Shown here piece by piece: positions 1 through 8,596 of a DNA stretch of 64,000 nt; the stretch's first letter is position 1; every line of letters begins with the position of its first letter. The notes below the pieces were generated by a model. That model was not told the origin of the DNA, made no database searches, and saw only the letters and a list, made by a program, of their open reading frames with translations. The position numbers were made by a program, and so were the translations under genes. Source of the DNA: Luteimonas chenhongjianii. Lineage in GTDB: Bacteria > Pseudomonadota > Gammaproteobacteria > Xanthomonadales > Xanthomonadaceae. The stretch is taken from NCBI RefSeq assembly GCF_002327105.1, contig NZ_CP023406.1, positions 930,001-994,000 of the forward strand. Direction: 5' to 3'.

Positions 1-1
1 C

Positions 2-1222
2 TACGCGGCCTACAACGAGATCGACGAAGCCCGCTATGTCGTCGAGCGCGCGCTGCAATGGGTGCGCGACGGCGGCAGCCACGGGGAGATCGCGATTCTC
101 TACCGCAGCAATGCGCAATCGCGCGCGCTCGAGGAACAGCTGGTCGCCGAGCAGGTGCCATACCGCGTCTACGGCGGTGTGCGCTTCTTCGAGCGTGCCG
201 AGATCAAGGACACGCTCGCCTACCTGCGTCTGGTCAGCAACCGCGACGACGATGCCGCGTTCGAGCGCGCGGTCAATACGCCACCGCGCGGCATCGGCGA
301 GCGCACGCTCGACGAAGTGCGCCAGCAGGCGCGCGCGCACGGCATCCCGCTGTGGGAAGCGGCGCTGCGATGCGCACAGGGCGATGTGCTGGCCGGACGC
401 GCACGCAATGCGCTGGCCGGCTTCGCCCAGCTCATCGACCAGCTGTCAGTGGAACTGGCCGACCTGCCGCTCAAGGACAAGATCGACCACGTGCTGGCGC
501 GTTCCAACCTGCGCGTGCATTACGCCAACGAATCCAAGGGCAGCGCCGATTCGCGGGTCGAGAACCTCGACGAGCTGGTTTCGGTGGCCTCGCGCTTCAC
601 CCGCGGTGACGACGAGGAAAGTGCGCAGCTGACCGAGCTCGTCGCCTTCCTCGCCTATGCCTCGCTCGAGGCCGGCGAAGGCCAGGCCCAGGCCGGCGAG
701 GACGGCGTGCAGTTGATGACGCTGCACAGCGCCAAGGGGCTCGAGTTTCCGCTGGTCTTCCTGGTCGGCCTCGAGGAAGGCCTGTTTCCCAGCGCCCGCA
801 CCGCCGAAGAAAGCGGCCGGCTGGAGGAAGAGCGCCGGCTGGCCTACGTGGGCATCACCCGCGCGCGGCAGAAGCTGGTGCTGACCTATGCCGAGGCGCG
901 GCGGCTGCACGGCCAGGACATGCTCGGCATTCCGTCGCGGTTCCTGCGCGAGATTCCACCCGTGCTGCTCCACGAGGTGCGGCCCAAGCCGCAGGTCATG
1001 CGCGCCTCGTTCCCGCAGCGCCAGCGCGCCGGCTACGGGCACGCCAGCCTTGCGCCTTCGGTCGGCGTGCGCCTGGGCCAGAACGTGACCCATGCGAAGT
1101 TCGGTGCCGGCACCGTGACCGACATCGAAGGCGATGGCGCCCATGCGCGCGTGCAGGTCAATTTCGACGAGGCCGGCAGCAAGTGGCTGGTGCTGGCTTA
1201 CGCGAACCTGCAACCGGCCTGA
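2..1222 (+). CDS. uvrD: UvrD/Rep-type DNA helicase II, C-terminal part (5' end outside window)
   Basis: This is the C-terminal part of a superfamily 1A ATP-dependent 3'-5' DNA helicase used in nucleotide excision repair and mismatch repair. The frame is open from the first base of the window, so the start lies upstream. Visible motifs include IAILYRSNAQSR (motif IV region), LMTLHSAKGLEFPLVFLVG (motif V) and EEERRLAYVGITRA (motif VI, with the arginine that contacts ATP). The protein ends in a small Tudor-like domain (GQNVTHAKFGAGTVTDIEG) typical of UvrD and PcrA rather than RecB or Rep. The product name is secure. Assignment to uvrD rather than rep rests on this C-terminal domain and is likely but not proven without the N-terminus. 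Confidence 0.9.
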   Translation, partial: YAAYNEIDEARYVVERALQWVRDGGSHGEIAILYRSNAQSRALEEQLVAEQVPYRVYGGVRFFERAEIKDTLAYLRLVSNRDDDAAFERAVNTPPRGIGERTLDEVRQQARAHGIPLWEAALRCAQGDVLAGRARNALAGFAQLIDQLSVELADLPLKDKIDHVLARSNLRVHYANESKGSADSRVENLDELVSVASRFTRGDDEESAQLTELVAFLAYASLEAGEGQAQAGEDGVQLMTLHSAKGLEFPLVFLVGLEEGLFPSARTAEESGRLEEERRLAYVGITRARQKLVLTYAEARRLHGQDMLGIPSRFLREIPPVLLHEVRPKPQVMRASFPQRQRAGYGHASLAPSVGVRLGQNVTHAKFGAGTVTDIEGDGAHARVQVNFDEAGSKWLVLAYANLQPA

Positions 1223-1245
1223 GGCCGGCGCAGGGTCGCGGGTTG

Positions 1246-1425
1246 TCAGGCCGCCGGCGGGTCCGGACGCCGTGTCCGCGAAACGGCCTTGACAATGCCG
1301 AGGCCCAAAAGCACGACCACGCCGACCGCGATCCATTGCGGCGCCAGGCCGGCGAGATAGGCACCGTAGGCGAGGCCGCCGATGAGTACCAGCATGCCTA
1401 CCAGATAGATCGAGAACGAAGACAT
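1246..1425 (-). CDS. Small two-helix membrane protein, unknown function (59 aa)
   Basis: This is a 59-residue ORF. It starts MSSFSIYLVGMLVLIGGL and has two predicted membrane segments (about residues 5-24 and 28-43) joined by a short AGLAPQ turn, then a basic, proline-rich tail (SRTRRPDPPAA). A good ribosome binding site, AGGAG, lies 7 nt before the ATG, which supports real translation. It faces the end of the UvrD gene. I do not recognise a family. Small inner-membrane proteins of this shape are common in xanthomonads, but no function can be given. Confidence 0.6.
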   Translation of the reverse strand: MSSFSIYLVGMLVLIGGLAYGAYLAGLAPQWIAVGVVVLLGLGIVKAVSRTRRPDPPAA

Positions 1426-1508
1426 CGGCCGCTCCTATGGAAATGACGGCGGATGCTAGCGGGGCCGATGTGAGGGCCGTCCGCATTCAGCTGAATGATC
1501 CAACGACA

Positions 1509-1751
1509 TCATTCGCGGATTTCGAAACCCGGGTTCTCCTCCAGGGCGCCGTCGCCATCCACGACGATCCAGCGGTTGCCGCTCTTGTCGAACAGTACCG
1601 GCACCGGATCGCGGAACAACGGGCGGCGGACGAAGCGCAGTTTCCAGCCGAAGACCTCGAGGGTCGCGATCGCACTCGCCTGGGCCGGCGTAAGGCCGGC
1701 GCGAAGGGTGGCGGTGTCGGGCGGCTCAGGGCTGCGGCGTTCGCGGCTCAT
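1509..1751 (-). CDS. Conserved hypothetical protein (80 aa)
   Basis: This short soluble protein begins MSRERRSPEPPD and continues with a compact domain containing GLTPAQASAIATLEVFGWKL, FVRRPLF and DGDGALEENPGFE. The ATG at 1751 is preceded by GAGG with 5 nt spacing, and upstream in-frame codons read through unrelated sequence. The pattern of aromatic and hydrophobic residues suggests a small beta-rich fold, but I recognise no characterised family. It is transcribed divergently from the S46 peptidase gene. Confidence 0.6.
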   Translation of the reverse strand: MSRERRSPEPPDTATLRAGLTPAQASAIATLEVFGWKLRFVRRPLFRDPVPVLFDKSGNRWIVVDGDGALEENPGFEIRE

Positions 1752-1931
1752 GGGGTCCTCGGGCGTCGTGACAGGCGACGGCGCGCGCCGCGCACAATCG
1801 GACATGCTACGTGAAGGGGTAATTGCGGCCAAACCGGCCGCGAGCCCGGGCTGCCGCCTTCGCAGGCGCCTTCGGCGGGCGTACGCTGGCGGCCCAGCGG
1901 CCGCGTCGAGGTCGCATCGACTGGAGATCCC

Positions 1932-4013
1932 ATGGCGCCTGCCGCTTCCGCGTTCACCCGATCGCGCCCCGTCCGCTCCCGCCATCTGCTTGCCGTGTGC
2001 ATCGGCGGCCTGCTCGGCGCACCGGCGGTCCTCGCCGACGAAGGCATGTGGACGCTCGACAACCTGCCCAAGGCCGCCTTGCAGTCGCAGTACGGCTTCA
2101 AGCCCGACCAGGCCTGGATCGACCATGCGATGCAGGCCTCGGTGCGACTGGCTGGCGGTTGTTCGGGGTCGTTCGTCTCCCCGGACGGCCTGGTGCTCAC
2201 CAACGCCCACTGCGTCGTCGGCTGCGTGCAGGGTCTGTCCTCGGCCGAGCGCGACCTGCAGAACGACGGCTTTGTCGCCCGGGCGCGCGAGGAGGAGCTG
2301 CAATGTCCTGCCGAGGAACTCAACGTGCTGCGCGAGATCACCGACGTCAGCGGGCGTCTGGCCAGCGCGGCCGCCGGCAAGCAGGGCCAGGCCTACGTGG
2401 ACGCCCGCAATGCCGAGAAGAGCCGTATCGAGTCGGAATGCGTGGGCGACGACGAGGCGAAGACGCGCTGCGATGTGGTCGAGCTCTACAACGGCGGCCA
2501 GCAGCACCTCTATCGCTACCACCGCTATTCCGACGTGCGCCTGGTGTTCAGCCCCGAGTACTCGGTCGGTTTCTTCGGCGGCGATCCGGACAATTTCAAC
2601 TTCCCGCGCTACAACCTCGACGCGGCGTTGCTGCGCGCCTACGAGGACGGCAAGCCGGCGCAGGTCGACCATCACTTCACGATCAAGCCCGAAGGCGCCG
2701 AGGCGGGCGAACTGGTCATGGTCACCGGCCACCCCGGTCGCACCCAGCGCCAGCTCACCGTGGCGCAGCTCGAGACCGTGCGCGACGTCAGTCTGATCAA
2801 CACCCTGCTGTGGCTGGCCGAACGCCGGGCGATGCTCGGCCAGTACGGCCGCAGCAGCGAGGAGGCCGCGCGCCAGGCGCAGTCGGACCTCACCTTCACC
2901 GACAACAGTTACAAGGTTGTCCGCGGCCAGCTGCAGGCGCTGCTCGATCCGCAGGTCTTCGCCGGCAAGCGTGCCGAGGAAGCGCGCCTGCGCGAAGGCG
3001 TCGACGCCGCGCCGTGGAACGAGGTCGAGGCCGCGCAGGTCACCGCGCGCCAGTTGGCGGTCCCCTACATGCTGCTCGAGCAGGGCCGCGGTTTCGACTC
3101 GCGCCTGTTCGGCATCGCGCGCACCCTGGTGCGGGGCGCTGACGAGCGCGCCAAGCCCAACGAGTCGCGCCTGCCCGAGTACCAGGAGGCCGGTCAGGGC
3201 CGCCTGCAGCAGACACTGTTGAGCAAGGCGCCGGTCTATCCGGAATACGAGATCGCCAAGCTGACGTGGTCGCTGACCAAGTTCCGCGAGTTGCTGGGCA
3301 CCGACGACCCGCTGGTCAAGGCCGTACTCGGCACGCAGTCGCCGGCGCAGGTGGCCACCGCACTGGTCGAAGGTTCGAACCTGGCCGATGTCGCCGAGCG
3401 CGAGCGTCTCTGGAACGGTGGCGCGGCGGCCATCGAGGCCTCGGACGATCCCTTCATCCGCCTCGCTCGCATTGTCGATGCGCCGGCCCGCGCGGTGCGC
3501 AAGCGCCAAGAATCGGAAGTGTCGTCGATCGAATCGCGCGCGGCCACGCAGATCGCCAAGGTGCGCTTCGACAAGCTTGGCACCACGGTCTATCCGGATG
3601 CGACGTTCACGCTGCGCCTGTCCTACGGCGATGTCGCCGGCTGGGACGAAAACGGCAAGCCGATCGAACCCTTCACGACGATGGGCGGCGTGTTCGCCCG
3701 CAACACCGGCGCCGAACCCTACGCGCTGCCCAAGCGTTGGCTGGACGCCCAGGGCCGGATCGCCCAGGACACGCCGTTCAACTTCGTCAGCACCAACGAC
3801 ATCATCGGCGGCAATTCCGGCAGCCCGGTCATCAACCGCGATGCCGAGGTCGTCGGGCTGGCGTTCGACGGCAACATCCACTCGCTGGGCGGCAACTTCT
3901 GGTACGACCCGCGCCTCAACCGCACGGTCTCGGTGCACAGCGCGGCGATCATCGAGTCGCTGAAGTCGGTGTACGGGGCGGATGCGCTGGTGGAGGAACT
4001 GCTGCAGAAGTAA
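1932..4013 (+). CDS. S46 family serine dipeptidyl peptidase (DPP7/DPP11 type), secreted
   Basis: This periplasmic or surface dipeptidyl aminopeptidase is 693 aa, the normal length for the family. A signal peptide (basic start, LLAVCIGGLLGAPAVLA) is followed by the mature N-terminus DEGMW, as in characterised S46 enzymes. The chymotrypsin-like catalytic His93 is in GLVLTNAHC and the nucleophile Ser629 is in GGNSGSP. The specificity position in the following FDGN motif is Gly647. In the family, glycine here goes with DPP7-like preference for hydrophobic P1 residues, while arginine marks the acidic-specific DPP11. GGAG precedes the ATG. A strong inverted repeat follows the stop. Such enzymes serve peptide-based nutrition in xanthomonads and Bacteroidetes. 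Confidence 0.93.
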   Translation: MAPAASAFTRSRPVRSRHLLAVCIGGLLGAPAVLADEGMWTLDNLPKAALQSQYGFKPDQAWIDHAMQASVRLAGGCSGSFVSPDGLVLTNAHCVVGCVQGLSSAERDLQNDGFVARAREEELQCPAEELNVLREITDVSGRLASAAAGKQGQAYVDARNAEKSRIESECVGDDEAKTRCDVVELYNGGQQHLYRYHRYSDVRLVFSPEYSVGFFGGDPDNFNFPRYNLDAALLRAYEDGKPAQVDHHFTIKPEGAEAGELVMVTGHPGRTQRQLTVAQLETVRDVSLINTLLWLAERRAMLGQYGRSSEEAARQAQSDLTFTDNSYKVVRGQLQALLDPQVFAGKRAEEARLREGVDAAPWNEVEAAQVTARQLAVPYMLLEQGRGFDSRLFGIARTLVRGADERAKPNESRLPEYQEAGQGRLQQTLLSKAPVYPEYEIAKLTWSLTKFRELLGTDDPLVKAVLGTQSPAQVATALVEGSNLADVAERERLWNGGAAAIEASDDPFIRLARIVDAPARAVRKRQESEVSSIESRAATQIAKVRFDKLGTTVYPDATFTLRLSYGDVAGWDENGKPIEPFTTMGGVFARNTGAEPYALPKRWLDAQGRIAQDTPFNFVSTNDIIGGNSGSPVINRDAEVVGLAFDGNIHSLGGNFWYDPRLNRTVSVHSAAIIESLKSVYGADALVEELLQK

Positions 4014-4033
4014 GCATTCGACTTCGCGGCTCT

Positions 4034-4066
4034 GCGACGGCGCCCTGGTTTGCGGGGCGCCGTCGC
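4034..4066. terminator. Hairpin between convergent genes
   Basis: A perfect 12-bp stem GCGACGGCGCCC / GGGCGCCGTCGC encloses a 9-nt loop, between the stop codons of the convergent S46 peptidase and oxidoreductase genes. A short T-rich tail (TGTTT) follows on the plus strand. It probably ends transcription from the peptidase side, and may act on both. Confidence 0.6.
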
Positions 4067-4076
4067 TGTTTCCGCC

Positions 4077-5117
4077 CTAGGGTCTGACGACCCGCCCACT
4101 CGCAGCGCTGTCGTGCCCCGCCTGCAGCACCCGCATCACGGCGAGCGATTCGTCGAGCGTCACCGGCGGCGCGGCGCCAGAGCTGATCGCATCGCGGACC
4201 CCGGCGTAGAACGCGGGGTAGTCGCCGGCCGGCGCGGGCGATGGCATCTCCCGAAGTGTGCCTTCGGCGTCCACCTGCAGCAGTCGTCCCGGCGCCGTGT
4301 CGACGCCCCAGCCATCGCCGGTTGGAATCGCCCCTGTCCGCAGCGCGGCTTCCTGCGGATCGAGCCCGTGCTTGAACCAGCTGCCGCGTGTGCCGTGCAC
4401 CGCGAAGCGCAGTCCGGCGCCGAGCACCAGGGCGCCGGCATGCAGCACCACGCGCAGGCGCGCATAGCGCAGCACCACGTGGAAGAAATCATCGACCTCG
4501 GCCGATTCGCGCTGGATCGCGATATCGGCCTGCACCGCATCGGGCAGGCCGAACAACTGCAGGGCCTGATCGACGAGATGCGGGCCCAGGTCGAGCCATA
4601 GCCCCGCGCCGGGGCCGGGGCGTTCGCGCCAGCGATCGACCACCTGCGGCCGGAAGCGGTCGAAATGCGAATGCAGCTCGGCGATATCGCCGAGCGCGCC
4701 TGCGGCGACCAGCGCACGCAGCGCCAGGAAATCCGCATCCCAGCGCCGGTTGTGGAACACGGTGAGCAGGCGGTCGGCACGCCGCGCGGCTGCAGCCATC
4801 GCGCGGGCCTCGTCGAGATCCAGCGCGAACGGCTTGTCGACCACCACATGACGACCAGCGGCGAGCGCGGCGATCGCCAGTGGCGCATGCGTGTGGTTCG
4901 GCGACGCGATCACCGCGAGGTCGATTGCAGGGTCGGCGAAGGCCATCCCGGGATCGGCGGCGACCCGGGCATCTGCGAAATCCGCATGGACCTTGTCGGC
5001 GTTGCTCGACACTACGGTATGCAGCCGCAGGCCCGGTGTCGCCTCGATCAGCGGCGCGTGGAAGACCCGCCCGGCGAGGCCGTAGCCGACCAGCGCCACC
5101 TGCAGGCCGTCCTCCAC
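4077..5117 (-). CDS. Gfo/Idh/MocA family NAD(P)-dependent oxidoreductase
   Basis: This is a 346-aa cytosolic dehydrogenase-like protein of the YdgJ type. An N-terminal Rossmann fold is shown by VALVGYGLAGRVFHAPLI, and EKP-like chemistry is represented by GRHVVVDKPFALDLDEA, which holds the conserved Lys-Pro. The C-terminal half is the GFO_IDH_MocA beta-sheet domain, with WLDLGPHLVDQALQLFG. The substrate, probably a sugar or inositol derivative, cannot be deduced. The annotated start is GTG only 6 nt after the upstream DUF2782 stop. GGAGG lies just inside the reading frame, so translation may begin at the later GTG at 5099. The gene appears co-transcribed with DUF2782. Confidence 0.85.
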   Translation of the reverse strand: MEDGLQVALVGYGLAGRVFHAPLIEATPGLRLHTVVSSNADKVHADFADARVAADPGMAFADPAIDLAVIASPNHTHAPLAIAALAAGRHVVVDKPFALDLDEARAMAAAARRADRLLTVFHNRRWDADFLALRALVAAGALGDIAELHSHFDRFRPQVVDRWRERPGPGAGLWLDLGPHLVDQALQLFGLPDAVQADIAIQRESAEVDDFFHVVLRYARLRVVLHAGALVLGAGLRFAVHGTRGSWFKHGLDPQEAALRTGAIPTGDGWGVDTAPGRLLQVDAEGTLREMPSPAPAGDYPAFYAGVRDAISSGAAPPVTLDESLAVMRVLQAGHDSAASGRVVRP

Positions 5118-5123
5118 CCTGTG

Positions 5124-5417
5124 CTACCAGCTGAAGAGGCGGTAATAGGTCTGCGGCACGTCGTCGCCTTCGTTGTCGATGCTGCCGTCGCCGTCGCGGT
5201 CGTACAGGTAATAGGTCGGACCGCGCGAGGGCACGACCTGCACGGCGCGCAGCTGGCCCGCGATCCGGTATTCGGTGATCTGGTCGCCATTGGCTTCCCT
5301 GCGGGTCACCTGCTCGGCATCGGCCGGAATGCCTTCAGGCAGGCCGTCGCCGGTCGTCGCACAAGCGGTCAGGCCGCACAGGGCAGCAGCGAGCAGGGCG
5401 GTGCGGAAGCGGTGCAT
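5124..5417 (-). CDS. DUF2782 family lipoprotein
   Basis: This 97-residue exported lipoprotein has a lipobox LTAC after a hydrophobic signal (LLAAALCGL). The mature part contains the DUF2782 signature ITEYRIAGQLRAVQVVPSRG followed by YYLYDRDGDGSID. The last segment resembles a single calcium-binding-like DxDxDG loop. DUF2782 genes are commonly found beside polA in gammaproteobacteria, as here, where the gene is divergent from polA. Function is unknown. The oxidoreductase gene starts 6 nt after its stop. Confidence 0.85.
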   Translation of the reverse strand: MHRFRTALLAAALCGLTACATTGDGLPEGIPADAEQVTRREANGDQITEYRIAGQLRAVQVVPSRGPTYYLYDRDGDGSIDNEGDDVPQTYYRLFSW

Positions 5418-5510
5418 GACGGTCTCCGGCGCAATCGGTGGGCGGGCAGTATGCGGGGCAGGCGGTCGCATCGCAGTGATGCGTCTCACGGGGCGGGCGG
5501 GGTGCGGCGG

Positions 5511-5516
5511 TAGAAT
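5511..5516 (+). promoter_or_regulatory. Predicted -10 box of leaderless polA promoter
   Basis: TAGAAT lies 6 nt before the polA ATG. A start site 6-7 nt after this box would coincide with the ATG, predicting a leaderless mRNA. No convincing -35 box is seen. Confidence 0.5.
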
Positions 5517-5522
5517 CGCATC

Positions 5523-8255
5523 ATGAAACGCCTCATCCTGATCGACGGGTCCTCGTACCTGTATCGCGCCTTCCACGCGCTGCCACCTCTCACCAATGCG
5601 CAAGGCGAGCCCACCGGCGCATTGTTCGGCATCGTCAACATGCTGCGGGCCACGATCAAGGAAGCGCCGGACTTCGCCGCCTTTGTCGTCGACGCGCCCG
5701 GCCGCACGTTCCGCGACGACCTCTACGCCGCCTACAAGGCCAATCGCCCGCCGATGCCCGACGAACTGCGCGCGCAGGTCGAGCCCATGTGCACGATCGT
5801 CGAGGCGCTGGGCTTTCCGATCCTGCGCATCGGGGGCGTCGAGGCCGACGATGTCATCGGCACCCTGGCACTGCAGGCGAGCGAGGCCGGCATCGACGTC
5901 ACCATCTCGACCGGCGACAAGGACTTCGCCCAGCTCGTGCGTCCGCGCATCACGCTCGTCAATACGATGAGCGGCAGCCGCATGGACAGCGAGCAGAGCG
6001 TGGTCGACAAGTTCGGCGTCCGCCCGGACCAGATCGCCGACCTGCTCGCCCTGATGGGCGACAGCATCGACAACATCCCCGGCGTGGCCAAGTGCGGGCC
6101 GAAGACCGCGGCCAAGTGGCTGGTCGAATACGAATCGCTCGATGGCGTGATCGCGAACGCGGGCAACATCAAGGGCAAGATCGGCGAGAACCTGCGCGAG
6201 GTGCTCGGGCAGCTGCCCCTGAGCCGCGAGCTGGCGACGATCAAGACCGGTGTCGAACTCGACTGCACGGCAGAATCCCTGGTGTTGCGCGAGCGCGATA
6301 CCGACGCCTTGCGCGTGCTGTACGCGCGCTACGGATTCAACCAGGCGCTGCGCGACCTCGACGGTGGGACGGCCGCTTCGGCGCCCGCCATCGCGGCGGC
6401 GGCGCCGCTGTCGGCGCCTGCATCGCTCGATCCCGCGCTGTCGGGGGACGGCGAGTACGAGACCGTGACCACACGAGAGCGTCTCGATGCCTGGGTCCAG
6501 CAGCTGCAGGCGGCCGACGAGTTCGCGCTGGATACCGAGACCGATGCGCTCGACGCCATGCGCTCCGGCCTCGTCGGCCTGAGCGTGGCGGTGGAGCCCG
6601 GTCGCGCCGCCTACATCCCGGTCGCCCACGATTATCCCGGTGCTCCGCAGCAGCTCGACCGCGCCGAAGTGCTCGACGCGCTGCGCCCGCTGCTCGAGGA
6701 TCCGGGCAAGCGCAAGCTCGGCCAGCACGGCAAATACGACATCCATGTCCTGCGCCGGCACGGCGTCGAGTTGCGCGGCTACGCCGACGACACCCTGCTG
6801 GAGAGCTTCGTGCTGGATGCGGGCATTGCCCGCCACGATCTCGATTCGCTGGCCCGGCGCCATCTCGGCCGCGACACGATCAAGTTCGAGGACGTCGCCG
6901 GCAAGGGTGCCAAGCAGATCTCGTTCGCCCAGGTCGCGATCGACGACGCGACGCGATATGCCGCCGAGGATGCCGATATCACCCTGCGGCTGCACCGCGT
7001 TCTCAAGCCACGCGTCGAGGCCGATCCGGGGCTCGCCCGCGTGTACGGCGAGATCGAGATTCCGCTGGTGCCGGTGCTCGCGCGCATCGAAGCCAATGGG
7101 GTCATGGTCGATGGCGAAGAACTGCGCAGGCAGAGCGCCGACCTGTCGCGGCGCATGCTCGCCGCCCAGCAGAAGGCCACCGAACTCGCCGGCCGCGCCT
7201 TCAATCTCGATTCGCCCAAGCAACTCTGCGCGCTGCTGTTCGAGGAACTGGGCCTGCCCGCCGTGGTCAAGACGCCCAAGGGTCAGCCGAGCACCAACGA
7301 AGAAGCGCTCGAAGCGATCGCCGACCAGCACGAACTGCCGCGCGTGATCCTCGAATACCGCGGCCTCGCCAAGCTGCGCAGCACCTATACCGACAAGCTT
7401 CCGGAAATGGTCAACGCCACCACCGGGCGCGTGCACACCAGCTACCACCAGGCGGGCGCCGCTACGGGCCGATTGTCGTCGAGCGATCCCAACCTGCAGA
7501 ACATCCCGATCCGCACCGACGACGGTCGCCGCATCCGCCGCGCCTTCGTCGCCCCGCCCGGCCGCAAGCTGATCGCCTGTGACTACTCGCAGATCGAGCT
7601 GCGGATCATGGCCCACCTGTCGGAGGATCCCGGCCTGGTCCGGGCCTTCGAATCCGGCGTGGACGTCCATCGCGCCACTGCCGCCGAAGTCTTCGGCCGC
7701 CCGCTCGACGAAGTCACGATCAATGAGCGCCGCGCGGCGAAGGCCATCAACTTCGGGCTGATGTACGGCATGAGCGCGTTCGGCCTGGCGCGCAACCTCG
7801 GCATCAGCCGCGGCGAGGCGCAGGACTACATCGCGCTGTACTTCTCGCGCTATCCCGGGGTGCGCGATTTCATGGAACGCACCCGTCAGCAGGCGCGCGA
7901 GTGCGGTTACGTCGAAACCGTGTTCGGCCGTCGCCTGACCCTCGACTTCATCCAGAAGGGCAACGCCTCGCAGCGCGCCGGCGCCGAGCGTGCGGCGATC
8001 AACGCACCGATGCAGGGCACGGCGGCCGACATCATCAAGCGGGCGATGATCCGCGTGGACGGCTGGATCGCCGCACACGCGGCGCGTGCCAAGATGATCC
8101 TGCAGGTGCATGACGAACTTGTTTTCGAGTCCGATCTCGACTTCGTGGAAACGTTGCGTACCCAGGTCGTCGAACTGATGACCGGGGCGGCGGATCTGCG
8201 GGTGCCGCTTGTCGTCGACAGCGGCGTCGGCGACAACTGGGACGAGGCACATTGA
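5523..8255 (+). CDS. polA: DNA polymerase I
   Basis: This is full-length DNA polymerase I (910 aa) for Okazaki-fragment processing and repair synthesis. The N-terminal 5' nuclease starts MKRLILIDGSSYLYRAFH and carries the DDVIGTLA and STGDKDFAQLV motifs. A 3'-5' exonuclease domain has the DTETDALD acidic motif intact. The polymerase domain has motif A DYSQIELRIMAHLSEDPG, motif B RRAAKAINFGLMYGMS and motif C VHDELVFE. An Ala/Pro-rich linker of about 20 residues joins the nuclease to the exonuclease domain. There is no Shine-Dalgarno sequence, and a -10-like TAGAAT sits 6 nt before the ATG. The gene is divergent from DUF2782 and is followed by a small RNA gene. Confidence 0.98.
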   Translation: MKRLILIDGSSYLYRAFHALPPLTNAQGEPTGALFGIVNMLRATIKEAPDFAAFVVDAPGRTFRDDLYAAYKANRPPMPDELRAQVEPMCTIVEALGFPILRIGGVEADDVIGTLALQASEAGIDVTISTGDKDFAQLVRPRITLVNTMSGSRMDSEQSVVDKFGVRPDQIADLLALMGDSIDNIPGVAKCGPKTAAKWLVEYESLDGVIANAGNIKGKIGENLREVLGQLPLSRELATIKTGVELDCTAESLVLRERDTDALRVLYARYGFNQALRDLDGGTAASAPAIAAAAPLSAPASLDPALSGDGEYETVTTRERLDAWVQQLQAADEFALDTETDALDAMRSGLVGLSVAVEPGRAAYIPVAHDYPGAPQQLDRAEVLDALRPLLEDPGKRKLGQHGKYDIHVLRRHGVELRGYADDTLLESFVLDAGIARHDLDSLARRHLGRDTIKFEDVAGKGAKQISFAQVAIDDATRYAAEDADITLRLHRVLKPRVEADPGLARVYGEIEIPLVPVLARIEANGVMVDGEELRRQSADLSRRMLAAQQKATELAGRAFNLDSPKQLCALLFEELGLPAVVKTPKGQPSTNEEALEAIADQHELPRVILEYRGLAKLRSTYTDKLPEMVNATTGRVHTSYHQAGAATGRLSSSDPNLQNIPIRTDDGRRIRRAFVAPPGRKLIACDYSQIELRIMAHLSEDPGLVRAFESGVDVHRATAAEVFGRPLDEVTINERRAAKAINFGLMYGMSAFGLARNLGISRGEAQDYIALYFSRYPGVRDFMERTRQQARECGYVETVFGRRLTLDFIQKGNASQRAGAERAAINAPMQGTAADIIKRAMIRVDGWIAAHAARAKMILQVHDELVFESDLDFVETLRTQVVELMTGAADLRVPLVVDSGVGDNWDEAH

Positions 8256-8383
8256 CCGGCGGATTTGCCGAGTCTGGCCGCAGCCGGGTGCTGGCCGCAG
8301 CCTTCTAAATGGCCCCTGAATCCAACGGAAAATTAACCGGATCCTTCACGATCCATCCATCTGCCAAATGGTCTTATGTCCCT

Positions 8384-8505
8384 CGACAGATGCAAGGTCT
8401 GTCGCAGATCGCTTCCTCCCCTGGAGCGATCGCCGGAACCATCAGGCGTCTCCCCGCGCCCGGTTCCCGAGCCCCGTAGGCCCCCCCTGCCTGCGGGGCT
8501 TTTTT
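8384..8505 (+). ncRNA. sX13: sX13-like small RNA with C-rich loops, downstream of polA
   Basis: This non-coding stretch folds into a series of hairpins. A first stem is CGACAGA/TCTGTCG (8384-8390 with 8398-8404). A second, GATCGCT/AGCGATC, presents loop TCCTCCCCTGG (8414-8424). A third, GGAACC/GGTTCC with an inner GGCG/CGCC stem, presents loop TCTCCCCG. The intrinsic terminator AGCCCCGTAGG/CCTGCGGGGCT has loop CCCCCCCTG, followed by T6. Three consecutive hairpins with CCCC loops next to polA match what I recall of Xanthomonas sX13, a trans-acting virulence regulator that pairs with G-rich mRNA sites. The 5' end is estimated from the first stem, and no convincing promoter was placed. Confidence 0.7.
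8470..8505 (+). terminator. Intrinsic terminator of the sRNA
   Basis: An 11-bp stem (8470-8480 with 8490-8500, including one G-U pair) with a nine-base loop CCCCCCCTG is followed by a run of six T. It ends the sRNA, and may also end polA read-through. Confidence 0.85.
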
Positions 8506-8596
8506 ATGTCCGCGATTCGAGGCGGGCCTCCGAAGCACACCGGGACACGACGTTTGAATAGCACCGGTGCGACTGCCAGGAGGCTGGACCTCTGCG

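Noticed and set aside
5124..8252. Very long minus-strand ORF opposite polA
   Set aside because: It is a GC-driven shadow of polA; only the small DUF2782 part at its end is real.
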